64,000 nucleotides of DNA from Cetobacterium_A somerae (GTDB taxonomy: Bacteria > Fusobacteriota > Fusobacteriia > Fusobacteriales > Fusobacteriaceae). The notes beneath the pieces are model-generated. The model searched no databases, was not told where the DNA came from, and worked only from the letters and a program-made list of their open reading frames with translations. The DNA lies in NCBI RefSeq assembly GCF_044784365.2, contig NZ_CP173062.2; one strand, given 5' to 3'. Of this stretch, positions 28,066 through 36,957 are shown in pieces. Position numbers and translations under genes: made by a program. The first letter of the stretch is position 1. Each line of letters begins with the position of its first letter.

Positions 28066-29583
28066 ATGAAGAAAGAGCTATGCATCAAAATTAATGAAAA
28101 TGACAACGTAGCTGTAGCTATAAAAGATATAGATAAAGGGCAAGAGATAATAAAAGGAGTTGTAGCAAAAGATATGATTCCACAAGCTCATAAAGTAGCC
28201 TTAGAAGATATAAAAAAGAATGATGATATTGTAAGATATGGAGTTACTCTTGGATACGCAATTGATGATATAATAAAAGGTCAATGGATAAATGAAGAGA
28301 TGTTAAGATTACCTATATCACCAAGTTTAAATAATTTAACTTTTGGAAGAGATACAGAAAATATACTACCTCAAGCTTTGGTAAAAAAATGGTTGGGATA
28401 TAAAAATCCAAATGGTGGATATGGAGGTACTAGAAATATACTTGGAATAAATACAACTGTTCAGTGTGTTGCTGGGGTTGTAAATAAAGCGATTGAAAAA
28501 ATGAAAAGAGAGCTATTACCTAAATATAAAAATGTTGATGATATTGTAGCAATTAATCACGCATATGGATGTGGAGTAGCAATTAATTCGCCAGATGCAG
28601 AAATACCTATTAGAATTTTAAGAAATATTTTAAAACATCCAAATTTTGGTGGACAAGTTATGGTGGTTGGATTGGGATGTGAGAAATTAACTGTAGAGAT
28701 GTTATGTGAAGATAAAGATATAAACTCAGAAAATGTGATTATTTTACAAGAGAAAAATGGATATAGAGATATGATAAGTTCTTTAATGGAAATGGCTGAA
28801 AAAAAATTAGAAGTATTAAATGAAAGAAAAAGAGAAGAATTACCACTTTCAGAGCTTTTAGTTGGAATGCAGTGTGGAGGAAGCGATGCATTTTCAGGAG
28901 TAACAGCTAATCCAGTAGCTGGATATGCTACAGATATGTTAGTTCAAGGTGGAGCGACAGTTTTATTTTCTGAAGTAACTGAAGTAAGAGACGGAGTAAA
29001 TATTGTTGCTCAAAGATGTACAAGTGATAAAGTTGGAAATAAGTTAGCATCTGAAATGAAGTGGTATGATAATTATTTAGAGAATGGAAAGGTAGATAGA
29101 AGCGCAAATCCAACACCTGGAAATAAAAAAGGAGGACTATCAAATATAGTTGAGAAAGCTATGGGATCTATAGCTAAATCAGGAAGAGCACCTATTGCTG
29201 AAGTTCTTTCACCAGGAGAGAAACCAACCACAAATGGATTGATTTATGCAGCAACTCCAGCTAGTGATATTGTTTGTGGACCTTGTCAATTAGCATCTGG
29301 AATTGGATTACAAGTATTTATGACAGGAAGAGGAACTCCTTATGGATTAGCTTTAGCTCCAGTTATAAAAGTTTGTTCAAGAAGTGAGATGAAAGATAAG
29401 TGGAGTGATTTAATAGATATAAATGCAGGGGTTATTTTAGATGGACAAACAACAATAAAAGAAGTAGGAGAGACACTTTTTAATGAGATTGTACAGGTTG
29501 CTAGTGGAAACAAGAAAAGTCTAGCAGAAGAACATGAATTACATAATGACTTTTGTATATTTAATCCAGCACCAATAACATAA
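28066..29583 (+). CDS. garD: Galactarate dehydratase
   Basis: 505 residues, UxaA/GarD family. The N-terminal SAF-like domain contains DNVAVAIKDIDKGQEI and GHKVALEDI-like AHKVALEDIKKNDDIVRYG. Blocks shared with E. coli GarD include GYGGTRNILGI, HAYGCGVAINSP, VGLGCEKL, VGMQCGGSDAFSGVTANP, FSEVTEVRD, RSANPTPGNKKGGLSNIVEKA, YAATPASDIVCGP and a C-terminal FNPAPIT. The reaction is galactarate to 5-dehydro-4-deoxy-glucarate plus water. It is next to gudD and garR. Confidence 0.94.
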   Translation: MKKELCIKINENDNVAVAIKDIDKGQEIIKGVVAKDMIPQAHKVALEDIKKNDDIVRYGVTLGYAIDDIIKGQWINEEMLRLPISPSLNNLTFGRDTENILPQALVKKWLGYKNPNGGYGGTRNILGINTTVQCVAGVVNKAIEKMKRELLPKYKNVDDIVAINHAYGCGVAINSPDAEIPIRILRNILKHPNFGGQVMVVGLGCEKLTVEMLCEDKDINSENVIILQEKNGYRDMISSLMEMAEKKLEVLNERKREELPLSELLVGMQCGGSDAFSGVTANPVAGYATDMLVQGGATVLFSEVTEVRDGVNIVAQRCTSDKVGNKLASEMKWYDNYLENGKVDRSANPTPGNKKGGLSNIVEKAMGSIAKSGRAPIAEVLSPGEKPTTNGLIYAATPASDIVCGPCQLASGIGLQVFMTGRGTPYGLALAPVIKVCSRSEMKDKWSDLIDINAGVILDGQTTIKEVGETLFNEIVQVASGNKKSLAEEHELHNDFCIFNPAPIT

Positions 29584-29632
29584 CTATTAATACTTAAATA
29601 TACTAAGATAAAAAAACATAAAGGAGAGTAAG

Positions 29633-30958
29633 ATGATACCTAAAATAGTTGAGATGAATGTAATACCAGTGGCTGGTTATGATAGTATGCTTTTAAATTT
29701 AAGTGGAGCTCATGGACCATATTTTACAAGAAATATAGTTATATTAAAAGCAAGTAATGGTGAGATAGGAGTGGGAGAAGTACCTGGTGGAGAAAAAATC
29801 AGAAAAACTCTTGAAGATGCTAAAAAGCTTGTTATAGGGAAAAGTATTGGAGAGTATAAAAATATAATAAAAAGTATATATGAAAACTTTAAAGATAGAG
29901 ATAGTGATGGAAGAGGAACACAAACTTTTGATTTAAGAACCACAGTTCATGTTATGACAGGAGTAGAAGCACCACTTTTAGATTTAATGGGAAAATTTTT
30001 AAAAGTTCCAGTAGCTGCACTTTTAGGAGAGGGACAACAAAGAGAAAAGATAAAAATGCTAGGATATTTATTTTATATAGGGGATAAAGATAAAACAGAT
30101 TTACCTTATATTGATTTAGATGATGAATCTGATGAATGGGGGAAAGTTAGAAGAAAAGAGGCATTAACTCCAGAGAAAATAGTAGAGTTAGCTAAGGCTG
30201 CTTACAAAAGATATGGATTTGAAGATTTTAAATTAAAAGGTGGAGTTTTAAAAGGAGAAGAGGAAATAGAGGCAATAAAAGCTCTAAGTAAAGAGTTTCC
30301 AAATGCAAGAATTACACTAGATCCTAATGGAGCTTGGTCTTTAGCAGAAGCTATATCATTATGTAAAGATATGAAAGGAATTTTAGCTTATGCAGAAGAT
30401 CCTTGTGGAGCAGAAAATGGATTTTCTGGAAGAGAGATTATGGCAGAGTTTAGAAAAGCTACAGGACTTCCAACTGCAACAAATATGATAGCAACAGATT
30501 GGAGACAAATGCAACATTCGGTAGTTTTAAATAGTGTTTCAATCCCTTTAGCAGATCCACACTTTTGGACAATGGAGGGATCTGTAAGAGTGGCTCAAAT
30601 GTGTAAAGAATTTGGGTTAACTTGGGGGTCGCATTCAAATAACCACTTTGACATATCTTTAGCTATGTTTAGCCATGTAGCGGCAGCAGCACCAGGTGAA
30701 ATAACAGCTATTGATACTCATTGGATTTGGCAAGATGGACAAAATTTAACAAGAAATGCTCATAAAATTGAAAATGGAGAGATAACAGTTCCAAAAGATA
30801 TTCCAGGATTAGGAATAGAGATTGATATGGATAGGATTATAGCAGCTCACAAGTTATATGTAGAAAATAACTTAGGTGCAAGAGATGATTCTTTAGCGAT
30901 GCAGTATTTAATAAAGGATTGGAAATTTGATAATAAAAAACCTTGTTTAGTAAGATAA
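29633..30958 (+). CDS. gudD: Glucarate dehydratase
   Basis: 441 residues, enolase superfamily (mandelate racemase group). FKLKGGVL carries the KxK base, LDPNGAWS and AEDPCG metal ligands, and WGSHSNNHFDISLAM the His base. The start KIVEMNVIPVAGYDSMLLNLSGAHGPYFTRNIV matches GudD. The reaction is D-glucarate to 5-dehydro-4-deoxy-glucarate. RBS AGGAGAG after a 49-base gap from garD. Confidence 0.95.
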   Translation: MIPKIVEMNVIPVAGYDSMLLNLSGAHGPYFTRNIVILKASNGEIGVGEVPGGEKIRKTLEDAKKLVIGKSIGEYKNIIKSIYENFKDRDSDGRGTQTFDLRTTVHVMTGVEAPLLDLMGKFLKVPVAALLGEGQQREKIKMLGYLFYIGDKDKTDLPYIDLDDESDEWGKVRRKEALTPEKIVELAKAAYKRYGFEDFKLKGGVLKGEEEIEAIKALSKEFPNARITLDPNGAWSLAEAISLCKDMKGILAYAEDPCGAENGFSGREIMAEFRKATGLPTATNMIATDWRQMQHSVVLNSVSIPLADPHFWTMEGSVRVAQMCKEFGLTWGSHSNNHFDISLAMFSHVAAAAPGEITAIDTHWIWQDGQNLTRNAHKIENGEITVPKDIPGLGIEIDMDRIIAAHKLYVENNLGARDDSLAMQYLIKDWKFDNKKPCLVR

Positions 30959-30972
30959 TTTAGGAGGATAAA

Positions 30973-31860
30973 ATGAGAGTAGGATTTATAGGATTAGGAA
31001 TAATGGGTAAACCAATGTGTAAAAATGTATTAAAAGCTGGATATGAGGTTATAGCATATGACAGAAATATTGAAGTAATAGAGGAGTTAAAAGAGGTAGG
31101 AGTAAAATCAGCTTTAAATCCAAAAGAGGTAGGAGAAAATTGTGATGTTTTAATAACAATGCTACCAAATTCTCCACATGTAAAAACAGTTTTATTTGGT
31201 GAAAATGGAGCAGCAGATGGATTAAAACCGGGAAGTGTGGTAATAGACATGAGTTCTATAAATCCTGTGGAGAGTAAAAATATAGCAAAAACTTTAGCTG
31301 AAAAAGAGATTTATCTATTGGATGCTCCAGTTTCTGGTGGAGAGCCAAAAGCTATTGATGGAACAATATCAGTTATGGTTGGTGGAAATAAAGAGATATT
31401 TGAAAAATATTATGACCTTATAAAATCAATGGCAGGATCTGTTGTTAGAGTTGGAGATGTTGGAGCTGGAAATACAACAAAATTAGCAAATCAAATTATA
31501 GTGGCTTTAAATATAGCTGCTTTAAGTGAAGCATTTATTCTTTGTGAAAAGGCAGAGGTAGATCCGCAACTTGTTTTTGAAGCTATAAGAGGTGGATTAG
31601 CAGGAAGTACTGTTATGAATGCTAAAGCACCAATGATGATAGAAAGAGATTTTAAACCAGGATTTAGAATTGATTTACATATAAAGGATTTACAAAATGC
31701 TCTTGATACATCACACTCAATAAATGCCTCACTACCGTTAACTGCACAAATTATGGAGATATTACAGGCTTTAAAAATAGATGGGAAAGGAGAGAGTGAC
31801 CATTCAGCTATTGTAAACTATTATGAAAAAATAAATAATATAACAGTTGGAAAGAAATAA
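30973..31860 (+). CDS. garR: 2-hydroxy-3-oxopropionate (tartronate semialdehyde) reductase
   Basis: 295 residues, beta-hydroxyacid dehydrogenase family. GFIGLGIMGKPMCKNV is the dinucleotide fold, DAPVSGGEPKAIDGTISVMVGG the substrate signature, and GAGNTTKLANQI carries the catalytic Lys. It reduces tartronate semialdehyde to D-glycerate. RBS AGGAGG; 14 bases after gudD. Confidence 0.93.
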   Translation: MRVGFIGLGIMGKPMCKNVLKAGYEVIAYDRNIEVIEELKEVGVKSALNPKEVGENCDVLITMLPNSPHVKTVLFGENGAADGLKPGSVVIDMSSINPVESKNIAKTLAEKEIYLLDAPVSGGEPKAIDGTISVMVGGNKEIFEKYYDLIKSMAGSVVRVGDVGAGNTTKLANQIIVALNIAALSEAFILCEKAEVDPQLVFEAIRGGLAGSTVMNAKAPMMIERDFKPGFRIDLHIKDLQNALDTSHSINASLPLTAQIMEILQALKIDGKGESDHSAIVNYYEKINNITVGKK

Positions 31861-31886
31861 TACTAAATAAAATCATGGAGGATAAA

Positions 31887-32786
31887 ATGAATACAGATTG
31901 GCTAAAAGGAATATATGTACCTATACTTACTCCTGTAAAAGATGATGAAAGTATCGATTTAGATAAATTAAAAAAACAAGTTAATTTTATAATAGATGGT
32001 GGAGTACACGGTATATTAGCTCATGGAAGTAATAGTGAGTTTTATATGTTTGACGATAATGAATATGAAATTATTTTAAAAACTATATTGGATGAAGTTA
32101 ATGGAAGAGTTCCTGTAATTATGGGCATAGGTGCAATTAGAACATCAAAATGTGTTAAATTAGCTAAGATGGGAAAAGAATTAGGAGTTGCAGGAGTAGC
32201 TGTTTTACAACCAATGTTTTTAAAACCTACAGATGAAGAGTTATTTATGCACTTTAAAACAATAGCTAATTCTGTAGAAAATTTACCAGTTTTAATCTAT
32301 AATAATCCAAGAATTGGATATACTTTGTTATCAAATTTAGTAGAAAGATTAGCTAGAGAGGTTAAAAATATAGTAGGAATAAAGGACTCTAGTGGAGATA
32401 TAAATCAATTACTAGAATTTATAAGAAAAACAAGAGATTTAAATTTTAAAGTTTTTGGTGGAAAAGATACAATGTTATATTCTTCTTTAAATATAGGTGC
32501 TGTAGGTGGAGTTTGTACAACTGCTAATATTTTTCCAGAGCTTATTGTATCAATATATAATGAGTATATGAAGGGAGATTTAAAAGAATCCTTAGAGTTG
32601 CAATTTAAATTAAATCCAGTTAGAATCTCAATGGATAAGGCTAGTTTTCCTGTAGCTACAAAAGATATGGCGAATATAAATGGAATGGATGTAGGATTGC
32701 CCATAAAACCAAACTTATCATCACCAAAAGATACAATAGATTTCATGAGAAACGAGATGAAAAAAGCTAAAGTATTAAAGGGGTAA
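31887..32786 (+). CDS. DapA/KdgD-family lyase acting on 5-dehydro-4-deoxyglucarate (predicted)
   Basis: About 299 residues, class I aldolase of the dihydrodipicolinate synthase superfamily. GIYVPILTPVKDDESIDLDKLKKQV opens the barrel, PVLIYNNPRIGYT carries the Tyr and VGIKDSSGD the Schiff-base Lys. The substrate sugar acid comes from GarD and GudD. Because garR and garK follow, the most economical role is cleavage to pyruvate and tartronate semialdehyde, the job of the unrelated GarL in E. coli. The alternative is the KdgD dehydratase/decarboxylase reaction to 2,5-dioxopentanoate. ATG 31887 is preferred over 31875, which overlaps its own GGAGG RBS. Confidence 0.8.
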   Translation: MNTDWLKGIYVPILTPVKDDESIDLDKLKKQVNFIIDGGVHGILAHGSNSEFYMFDDNEYEIILKTILDEVNGRVPVIMGIGAIRTSKCVKLAKMGKELGVAGVAVLQPMFLKPTDEELFMHFKTIANSVENLPVLIYNNPRIGYTLLSNLVERLAREVKNIVGIKDSSGDINQLLEFIRKTRDLNFKVFGGKDTMLYSSLNIGAVGGVCTTANIFPELIVSIYNEYMKGDLKESLELQFKLNPVRISMDKASFPVATKDMANINGMDVGLPIKPNLSSPKDTIDFMRNEMKKAKVLKG

Positions 32787-32789
32787 TTT

Positions 32790-33938
32790 ATGAAAAAAGA
32801 AGATATAAAAGTCGTTATAGCTATAGATTCTTTTAAAGGGAGCATTTCATCTAAAGATGCAGCAATAGCTATAGAGAGAGGTATTTTAAATTATTCTAAA
32901 GATAAAGTTTTAATAGAAAAAGTTATAGTTGCTGATGGTGGAGAGGGTACAGTTGAGGCCATTGTAGAAAATACTAAAGGGAAATATGAATATGTTGAGG
33001 TATCTAATCCATTTGGGAAGAAAAGAAAAGCAAAAATAGGAATTTTAAAAGGAGAGATTGCTGTTTTAGAAATGGCGGAGGCAGCAGGAATAAACTTAAT
33101 AAAGCTAGATGATTTAAATCCATATAAAACAACTACATATGGTGTAGGAGAGATGATAAAAATTGTTTTAAATATGGGGATAAAAAAAATCTACATAGGG
33201 TTAGGTGGGAGTGCAACTAACGATGGTGGTGCAGGAATGCTGAATGCCTTAGGAGTAAAATTTTATGATAAGTATAAAAATGAGTTTATTCCAACTCCTG
33301 AAAAATTAAGAAATCTTGAAAGCATAGATTATAGTGAATTAGATAAAAGATTAAAAGATATTGATATACATATACTTTCAGATGTAAATAATATATTATG
33401 TGGAATGAATGGTGCTTCTTATATATATGGTCCACAAAAAGGAGCGACAAAAAAAGATATAGTTGTATTAGATGAGATATTGAGGAAATATAGTGAAATT
33501 TTGGATGAGAAATTAGGAGTAAAGTTTGCAGATAAACCTGGAAGTGGAGCAGGAGGAGGAATTGGATATGCATTTTTATCTCTTTGTAATGGAAAGTTTA
33601 ATCAAGGAATAGATGAAATACTTAAAATGATTGAATTTGAAAAAATAATTTCTGATGCAGATTTGATAATAACAGGAGAAGGGCGTATAGATAATCAATC
33701 TATAAATGGTAAAACTCCCATTGGAATAGCTAAAATATCCAAAAAGTATGAGAAAAGTGTGATAGCAATTGTAGGGAGTTCAAGTAAAGAGTTAGATTTA
33801 ATTTATCAAAATGGAATAGATTTGGTTTTAGATATAATAAACGAACCTATGAATTTAGATGAGGCTATAAATAATGTAAAGCAACTTTTAGAATTTACTG
33901 GTGAAAAAGCTATTAGAGCGTATATGTTAAGAAAATAA
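32790..33938 (+). CDS. garK: Glycerate 2-kinase
   Basis: 382 residues. VVIAIDSFKGSISSKDAAIAIERGI, VADGGEGTVEAI, IGLGGSATNDGGAGMLNALG and TGEGRIDNQSINGKTPIGIAK are the family motifs. It phosphorylates D-glycerate to 2-phosphoglycerate, feeding glycolysis. It begins 3 bases after the lyase gene and ends the operon; the repeat with a terminator follows at 34094. Confidence 0.93.
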   Translation: MKKEDIKVVIAIDSFKGSISSKDAAIAIERGILNYSKDKVLIEKVIVADGGEGTVEAIVENTKGKYEYVEVSNPFGKKRKAKIGILKGEIAVLEMAEAAGINLIKLDDLNPYKTTTYGVGEMIKIVLNMGIKKIYIGLGGSATNDGGAGMLNALGVKFYDKYKNEFIPTPEKLRNLESIDYSELDKRLKDIDIHILSDVNNILCGMNGASYIYGPQKGATKKDIVVLDEILRKYSEILDEKLGVKFADKPGSGAGGGIGYAFLSLCNGKFNQGIDEILKMIEFEKIISDADLIITGEGRIDNQSINGKTPIGIAKISKKYEKSVIAIVGSSSKELDLIYQNGIDLVLDIINEPMNLDEAINNVKQLLEFTGEKAIRAYMLRK

Positions 33939-34093
33939 TACAAAAAAATTTGGTCAGTCTAGAGGTTTTAGAAGAAATAGAGGGAAAGAATAATGAGTAA
34001 GAATTGACGTTTTGAGAGTAGAATCTCTATTTTGGACTAAAATTATAAACTTTTATAAAAAAAGTGTTGTAAAATAAGAATGATGTATAAATG

Positions 34094-34267
34094 TTACTAT
34101 TTTATGTACAAAAGTCCACAAAAACGACTCTTTAATTTGAGATTTAAGGCGTTCGTTTGAAATTGATCTAATTAGTAGCCGTAAGGTTAAAAAATGATAT
34201 ATAAAGGTGTAAAAAGCCTATTAAGAGCATATTTGTGAAATGTATTACAAATATGCTCTTTTTTATT
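34094..34267 (+). repeat. Intergenic repeat element, copy 3
   Basis: About 174 bp and strongly similar along its whole length to copy 2 at 11908-12080, including the block CGTTCGTTTGAAATTGATCT and the terminal hairpin. It lies between garK and the convergent Septu-like pair. Bases 33939-34093 before it show no gene. Confidence 0.8.
34223..34266 (+). terminator. Terminator at end of repeat copy 3
   Basis: AAGAGCATATTTGT and ACAAATATGCTCTT are perfectly complementary around GAAATGTATT and are followed by TTTTATT. It ends the garK operon or an RNA from the repeat. Confidence 0.88.
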
Positions 34268-34347
34268 CAGTTTTAGCAATAAAATCTTTATTAAGATTAG
34301 TATACCCTAACTTGAAGACTTTAATTAGATCCAGATCTATAGAGCGT

Positions 34348-34935
34348 TTAAACAGATGTAATACTATCCTTATTGTCAATCATGAACTCTTTTAGAGTTC
34401 TAAACTCACCTTCAGGTTCTAAATAATCAATAGAGTATTTATTTCCTAATATGAAATTTTTCCTAGCCTCAGCTAATCTTTTATCATTTAGGTTTAGTAT
34501 ATCAATTGTTACCTTAGCTTTTTCATAATCAGTTCCTATAGAATTTTTAGGTCTTACCTCTCCTGTTTTAATATCATATGTTAAAAAATCTTGTGGATTT
34601 TCTAGAACTGGATTTATAAAATCGGAACTCCATTGACTTCCTTTACTATTTCCACACCTTTTAGAACTTTTACAAGCAACTATAAGATTATTAAAATCTT
34701 GAAATTCATTAGGAAATATATCTTTTGGCTTAATATGTTCTGTCTCACTTGTATCTACATCTATTTCAATTTCACAATATGGACAGCATAACTCTTGTTC
34801 TTCAAAAAGAGAGTATTCTCTAAGTTGTTGCTTTATATAACGATAAGAATCGTATTGATTCCAGTTAGAAAGGGAATGTTTCTTTTTAAACTCTTGAAAA
34901 AATTTTGGCTCAGGGGTTTTATTAACTTTGAACAA
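34348..34935 (-). CDS. HNH endonuclease, PtuB-like (Septu defence)
   Basis: 195 residues. CPYCEIEIDVDTSETEHIKPKD, then FNNLIVACKSSKRCGNSKG, is a zinc-supported HNH nuclease fold as in PtuB and the TIGR02646 family. It starts with TTG, 2 bases after the ATPase stop, with GGGGGG as RBS, so translation is coupled. With the ATPase it makes a two-gene Septu-type anti-phage system in which the ATPase senses infection and the nuclease cuts DNA. Confidence 0.78.
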   Translation of the reverse strand: MFKVNKTPEPKFFQEFKKKHSLSNWNQYDSYRYIKQQLREYSLFEEQELCCPYCEIEIDVDTSETEHIKPKDIFPNEFQDFNNLIVACKSSKRCGNSKGSQWSSDFINPVLENPQDFLTYDIKTGEVRPKNSIGTDYEKAKVTIDILNLNDKRLAEARKNFILGNKYSIDYLEPEGEFRTLKEFMIDNKDSITSV

Positions 34936-34937
34936 GT

Positions 34938-36140
34938 TTATTCCCCCCTTTGCTCATTTTGCTTTTTTTTAATGTTAATATCCATTTTAATCAGCATTAA
35001 ATCTTGATCTGTTCCTCCTAGAGTAGCAGTCATTTCTTTCATTAAACTTTTAAATTCCTCAGAATTATACTGGTTATTATCAACTAGTTCTCTTAATTTT
35101 TTTAAAGACCTAAAAATATTTGGATTTCTTGTTGTTTCAAGGCCCATAATATCCTCTAAAATTCTATCTACAGGTTGACCTAAAGAGCTATAAAGTTCTT
35201 CATCTTTTAAAGCTTTTATCTCTCCGTTCTCATCTCTAGTTAGAATTATAAGGTTTTCTTTAGGAACACTTCCTAATATATGAGGAGAGTGAGTTGCTAC
35301 AATAATCTGGTTATTTTTTCCTATTTTTTTATACACTTCGAGAATTTTTTGCTGCCATTTTGGGTGTAAGGATAGCTCTGGTTCATCGATTAAAATAATA
35401 GAGTTTTCAGGTTCTAACATTTTTATCGCTAAAGTTCTTACAAAAAGTTGCTTTTCACCAGATGATAACTCGTTTATATCGAACTCTTCACCTGTAGAAT
35501 TTGAAAAAATAGGCATACTTCTTTCATCCCTAGAAAGTCCCTGTAACTTTATATCTAAATCTAAAATTGAAAAGATATCATTAATCTCTTTAGCTACCTT
35601 TTCTCTAACCTCTTTTCCAGTTAAATCTTCCTCTGTATTGCTAATATAAGTAACTCTTGTGGCTATATATGAAGCTATATTCGAGATTAGGCCTGTATCT
35701 ACAATATTTAAAAAATTATAGTGTCGTTCTAACATGTTAGTTTGTGTTTGAATACTTTGAAAATTAATTTCTGTTGGAATATATATAATTTTAGGTAAAA
35801 TCTTTAAAGAATTATTTAAAACTTTAAAATTAGAATCTTCTGGATTATGTAATCTATTATTTTCATATAATTTCAATGAATTAAATAAATTATTATAAAT
35901 AAGCTCGTTTATTTCTTCCTCTTCTTTTTCAAATACAAACTTTACAGAGTTTGTTAAATCATTATAATAATAATAATTTTTATCAAAATAATCATAGATA
36001 TATTTTAAAAGATTTGTTTTTCCACTTCCATTAATACCTGCAATAACCACAGTATCAAGAACTTCACCGTTATTAGTAAAATCTATTGCTAAATTTTTTA
36101 AAACTTTATGATTTTTAAAATGTATATTTTTTACTTTCAT
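34938..36140 (-). CDS. AAA/SMC-like ATPase, PtuA-like (Septu defence)
   Basis: 400 residues. Walker A GINGSGKT at about residues 35-42, signature ELSSGEK at 224-230, Walker B IILIDEPELSLHP at 248-260, switch His in ATHSPH at 282-287. This is the ABC-type ATPase of the AAA_15/21 group without a TOPRIM domain, so not an OLD nuclease. No reverse transcriptase or msr/msd is near, so it is not a retron set. RBS AAAGAGGTG. The pair is the only minus-strand island between two plus-strand regions, consistent with acquisition. Confidence 0.78.
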   Translation of the reverse strand: MKVKNIHFKNHKVLKNLAIDFTNNGEVLDTVVIAGINGSGKTNLLKYIYDYFDKNYYYYNDLTNSVKFVFEKEEEEINELIYNNLFNSLKLYENNRLHNPEDSNFKVLNNSLKILPKIIYIPTEINFQSIQTQTNMLERHYNFLNIVDTGLISNIASYIATRVTYISNTEEDLTGKEVREKVAKEINDIFSILDLDIKLQGLSRDERSMPIFSNSTGEEFDINELSSGEKQLFVRTLAIKMLEPENSIILIDEPELSLHPKWQQKILEVYKKIGKNNQIIVATHSPHILGSVPKENLIILTRDENGEIKALKDEELYSSLGQPVDRILEDIMGLETTRNPNIFRSLKKLRELVDNNQYNSEEFKSLMKEMTATLGGTDQDLMLIKMDINIKKKQNEQRGE

Positions 36141-36324
36141 TTTTCACCTCTTTTGGATTAATTTTATAATGTTCATTTATATTTTACTTTATTTTTCCTT
36201 TGAAATGAAGAGAAATCTATAAATTTTGAGGTTATATCCATAATAATGAAAGCTTTTTTTATTAATTATTGGAAAGAAAAAATATTTTTAATTTAAGAAA
36301 AAATGTGAAGTTTCATATGAAAAT

Positions 36325-36857
36325 ATGGAGCAATCTTTAGGAAATGCTTATTTAGGATTAAATACTCAACTTAAAAAAATAATAGAGAAAAACTATTATT
36401 TTGTAGATAAATCGATGTTGATAGACGAACTATTAAATAAAAGATCAGAAGTGACACTATTATCAAGACCAAGAAGATTTGGAAAAACTTTAAATATGTC
36501 AATGCTGAACTATTTTTTTAATATAGAGGACAAAGATAATAATAAAAAGTTATTTGAAGGACTAGCTATTTCAAATACAGATAAAATGAAGTATATGGGA
36601 GAGTATCCAGTAATATATATAAGTTTAAAAGAGATAAAGATTTTAATCATTTTGGTTTGACTGAAGAGGAAGTAATAACAGAAAATATCATTTTTTAAGA
36701 ATACATTTATAAAAGAATATAGTCATGGTAAAACAGCTTTGTATTTTAAAATGCTTGAAGATTTGAATTTAAAATAGGGGATAAAAACTCTATTGAAGAG
36801 AGCTAAAGAAGCTTTAGCTCAAATAAATGAAAAGAAATATAATACATCAGAATGTCT
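36325..36857 (+). pseudogene. Decayed copy of AAA-ATPase/PD-(D/E)XK-type gene
   Basis: Bases 36371-36639 equal 42493-42761 with three mismatches by eye and encode the same RPRRFGKTLNMSMLNYFF region. The copy then jumps to the equivalent of 43135 at a shared GATAAAG and goes out of frame, ending at 36660. Further on, 36683-36776 encodes a diverged ISFFKNTFIKEY...LEDLNLK segment, and 36766-36850 matches 43882-43970. It is a mosaic, multiply deleted gene with no function expected. Confidence 0.88.
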
Positions 36858-36882
36858 GGGTCTAATTAAATATCTGTGTAAA

Positions 36883-36927
36883 CCTTCAAGTTGGGATAAT
36901 ATTAAACTATCTAACTTGAAGGTTTTT
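36883..36927 (+). terminator. Hairpin after decayed gene
   Basis: CCTTCAAGTT pairs with AACTTGAAGG across a 20-base loop and is followed by five T. The long loop makes it a moderate terminator candidate; it may also sit beyond the end of the minus-strand autotransporter. Confidence 0.5.
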
Positions 36928-36957
36928 ATGGGAAAAAATTATTAGTAAAGATATATT

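Noticed and set aside
31887..32786. Dihydrodipicolinate synthase for lysine synthesis
   Set aside because: It lies within the aldarate operon between garR and garK, with no lysine genes near.
34348..36140. Retron with PtuAB effectors
   Set aside because: No reverse transcriptase or msr/msd-like structure lies next to the pair; the only RT in the window is the intron protein 31 kb away.
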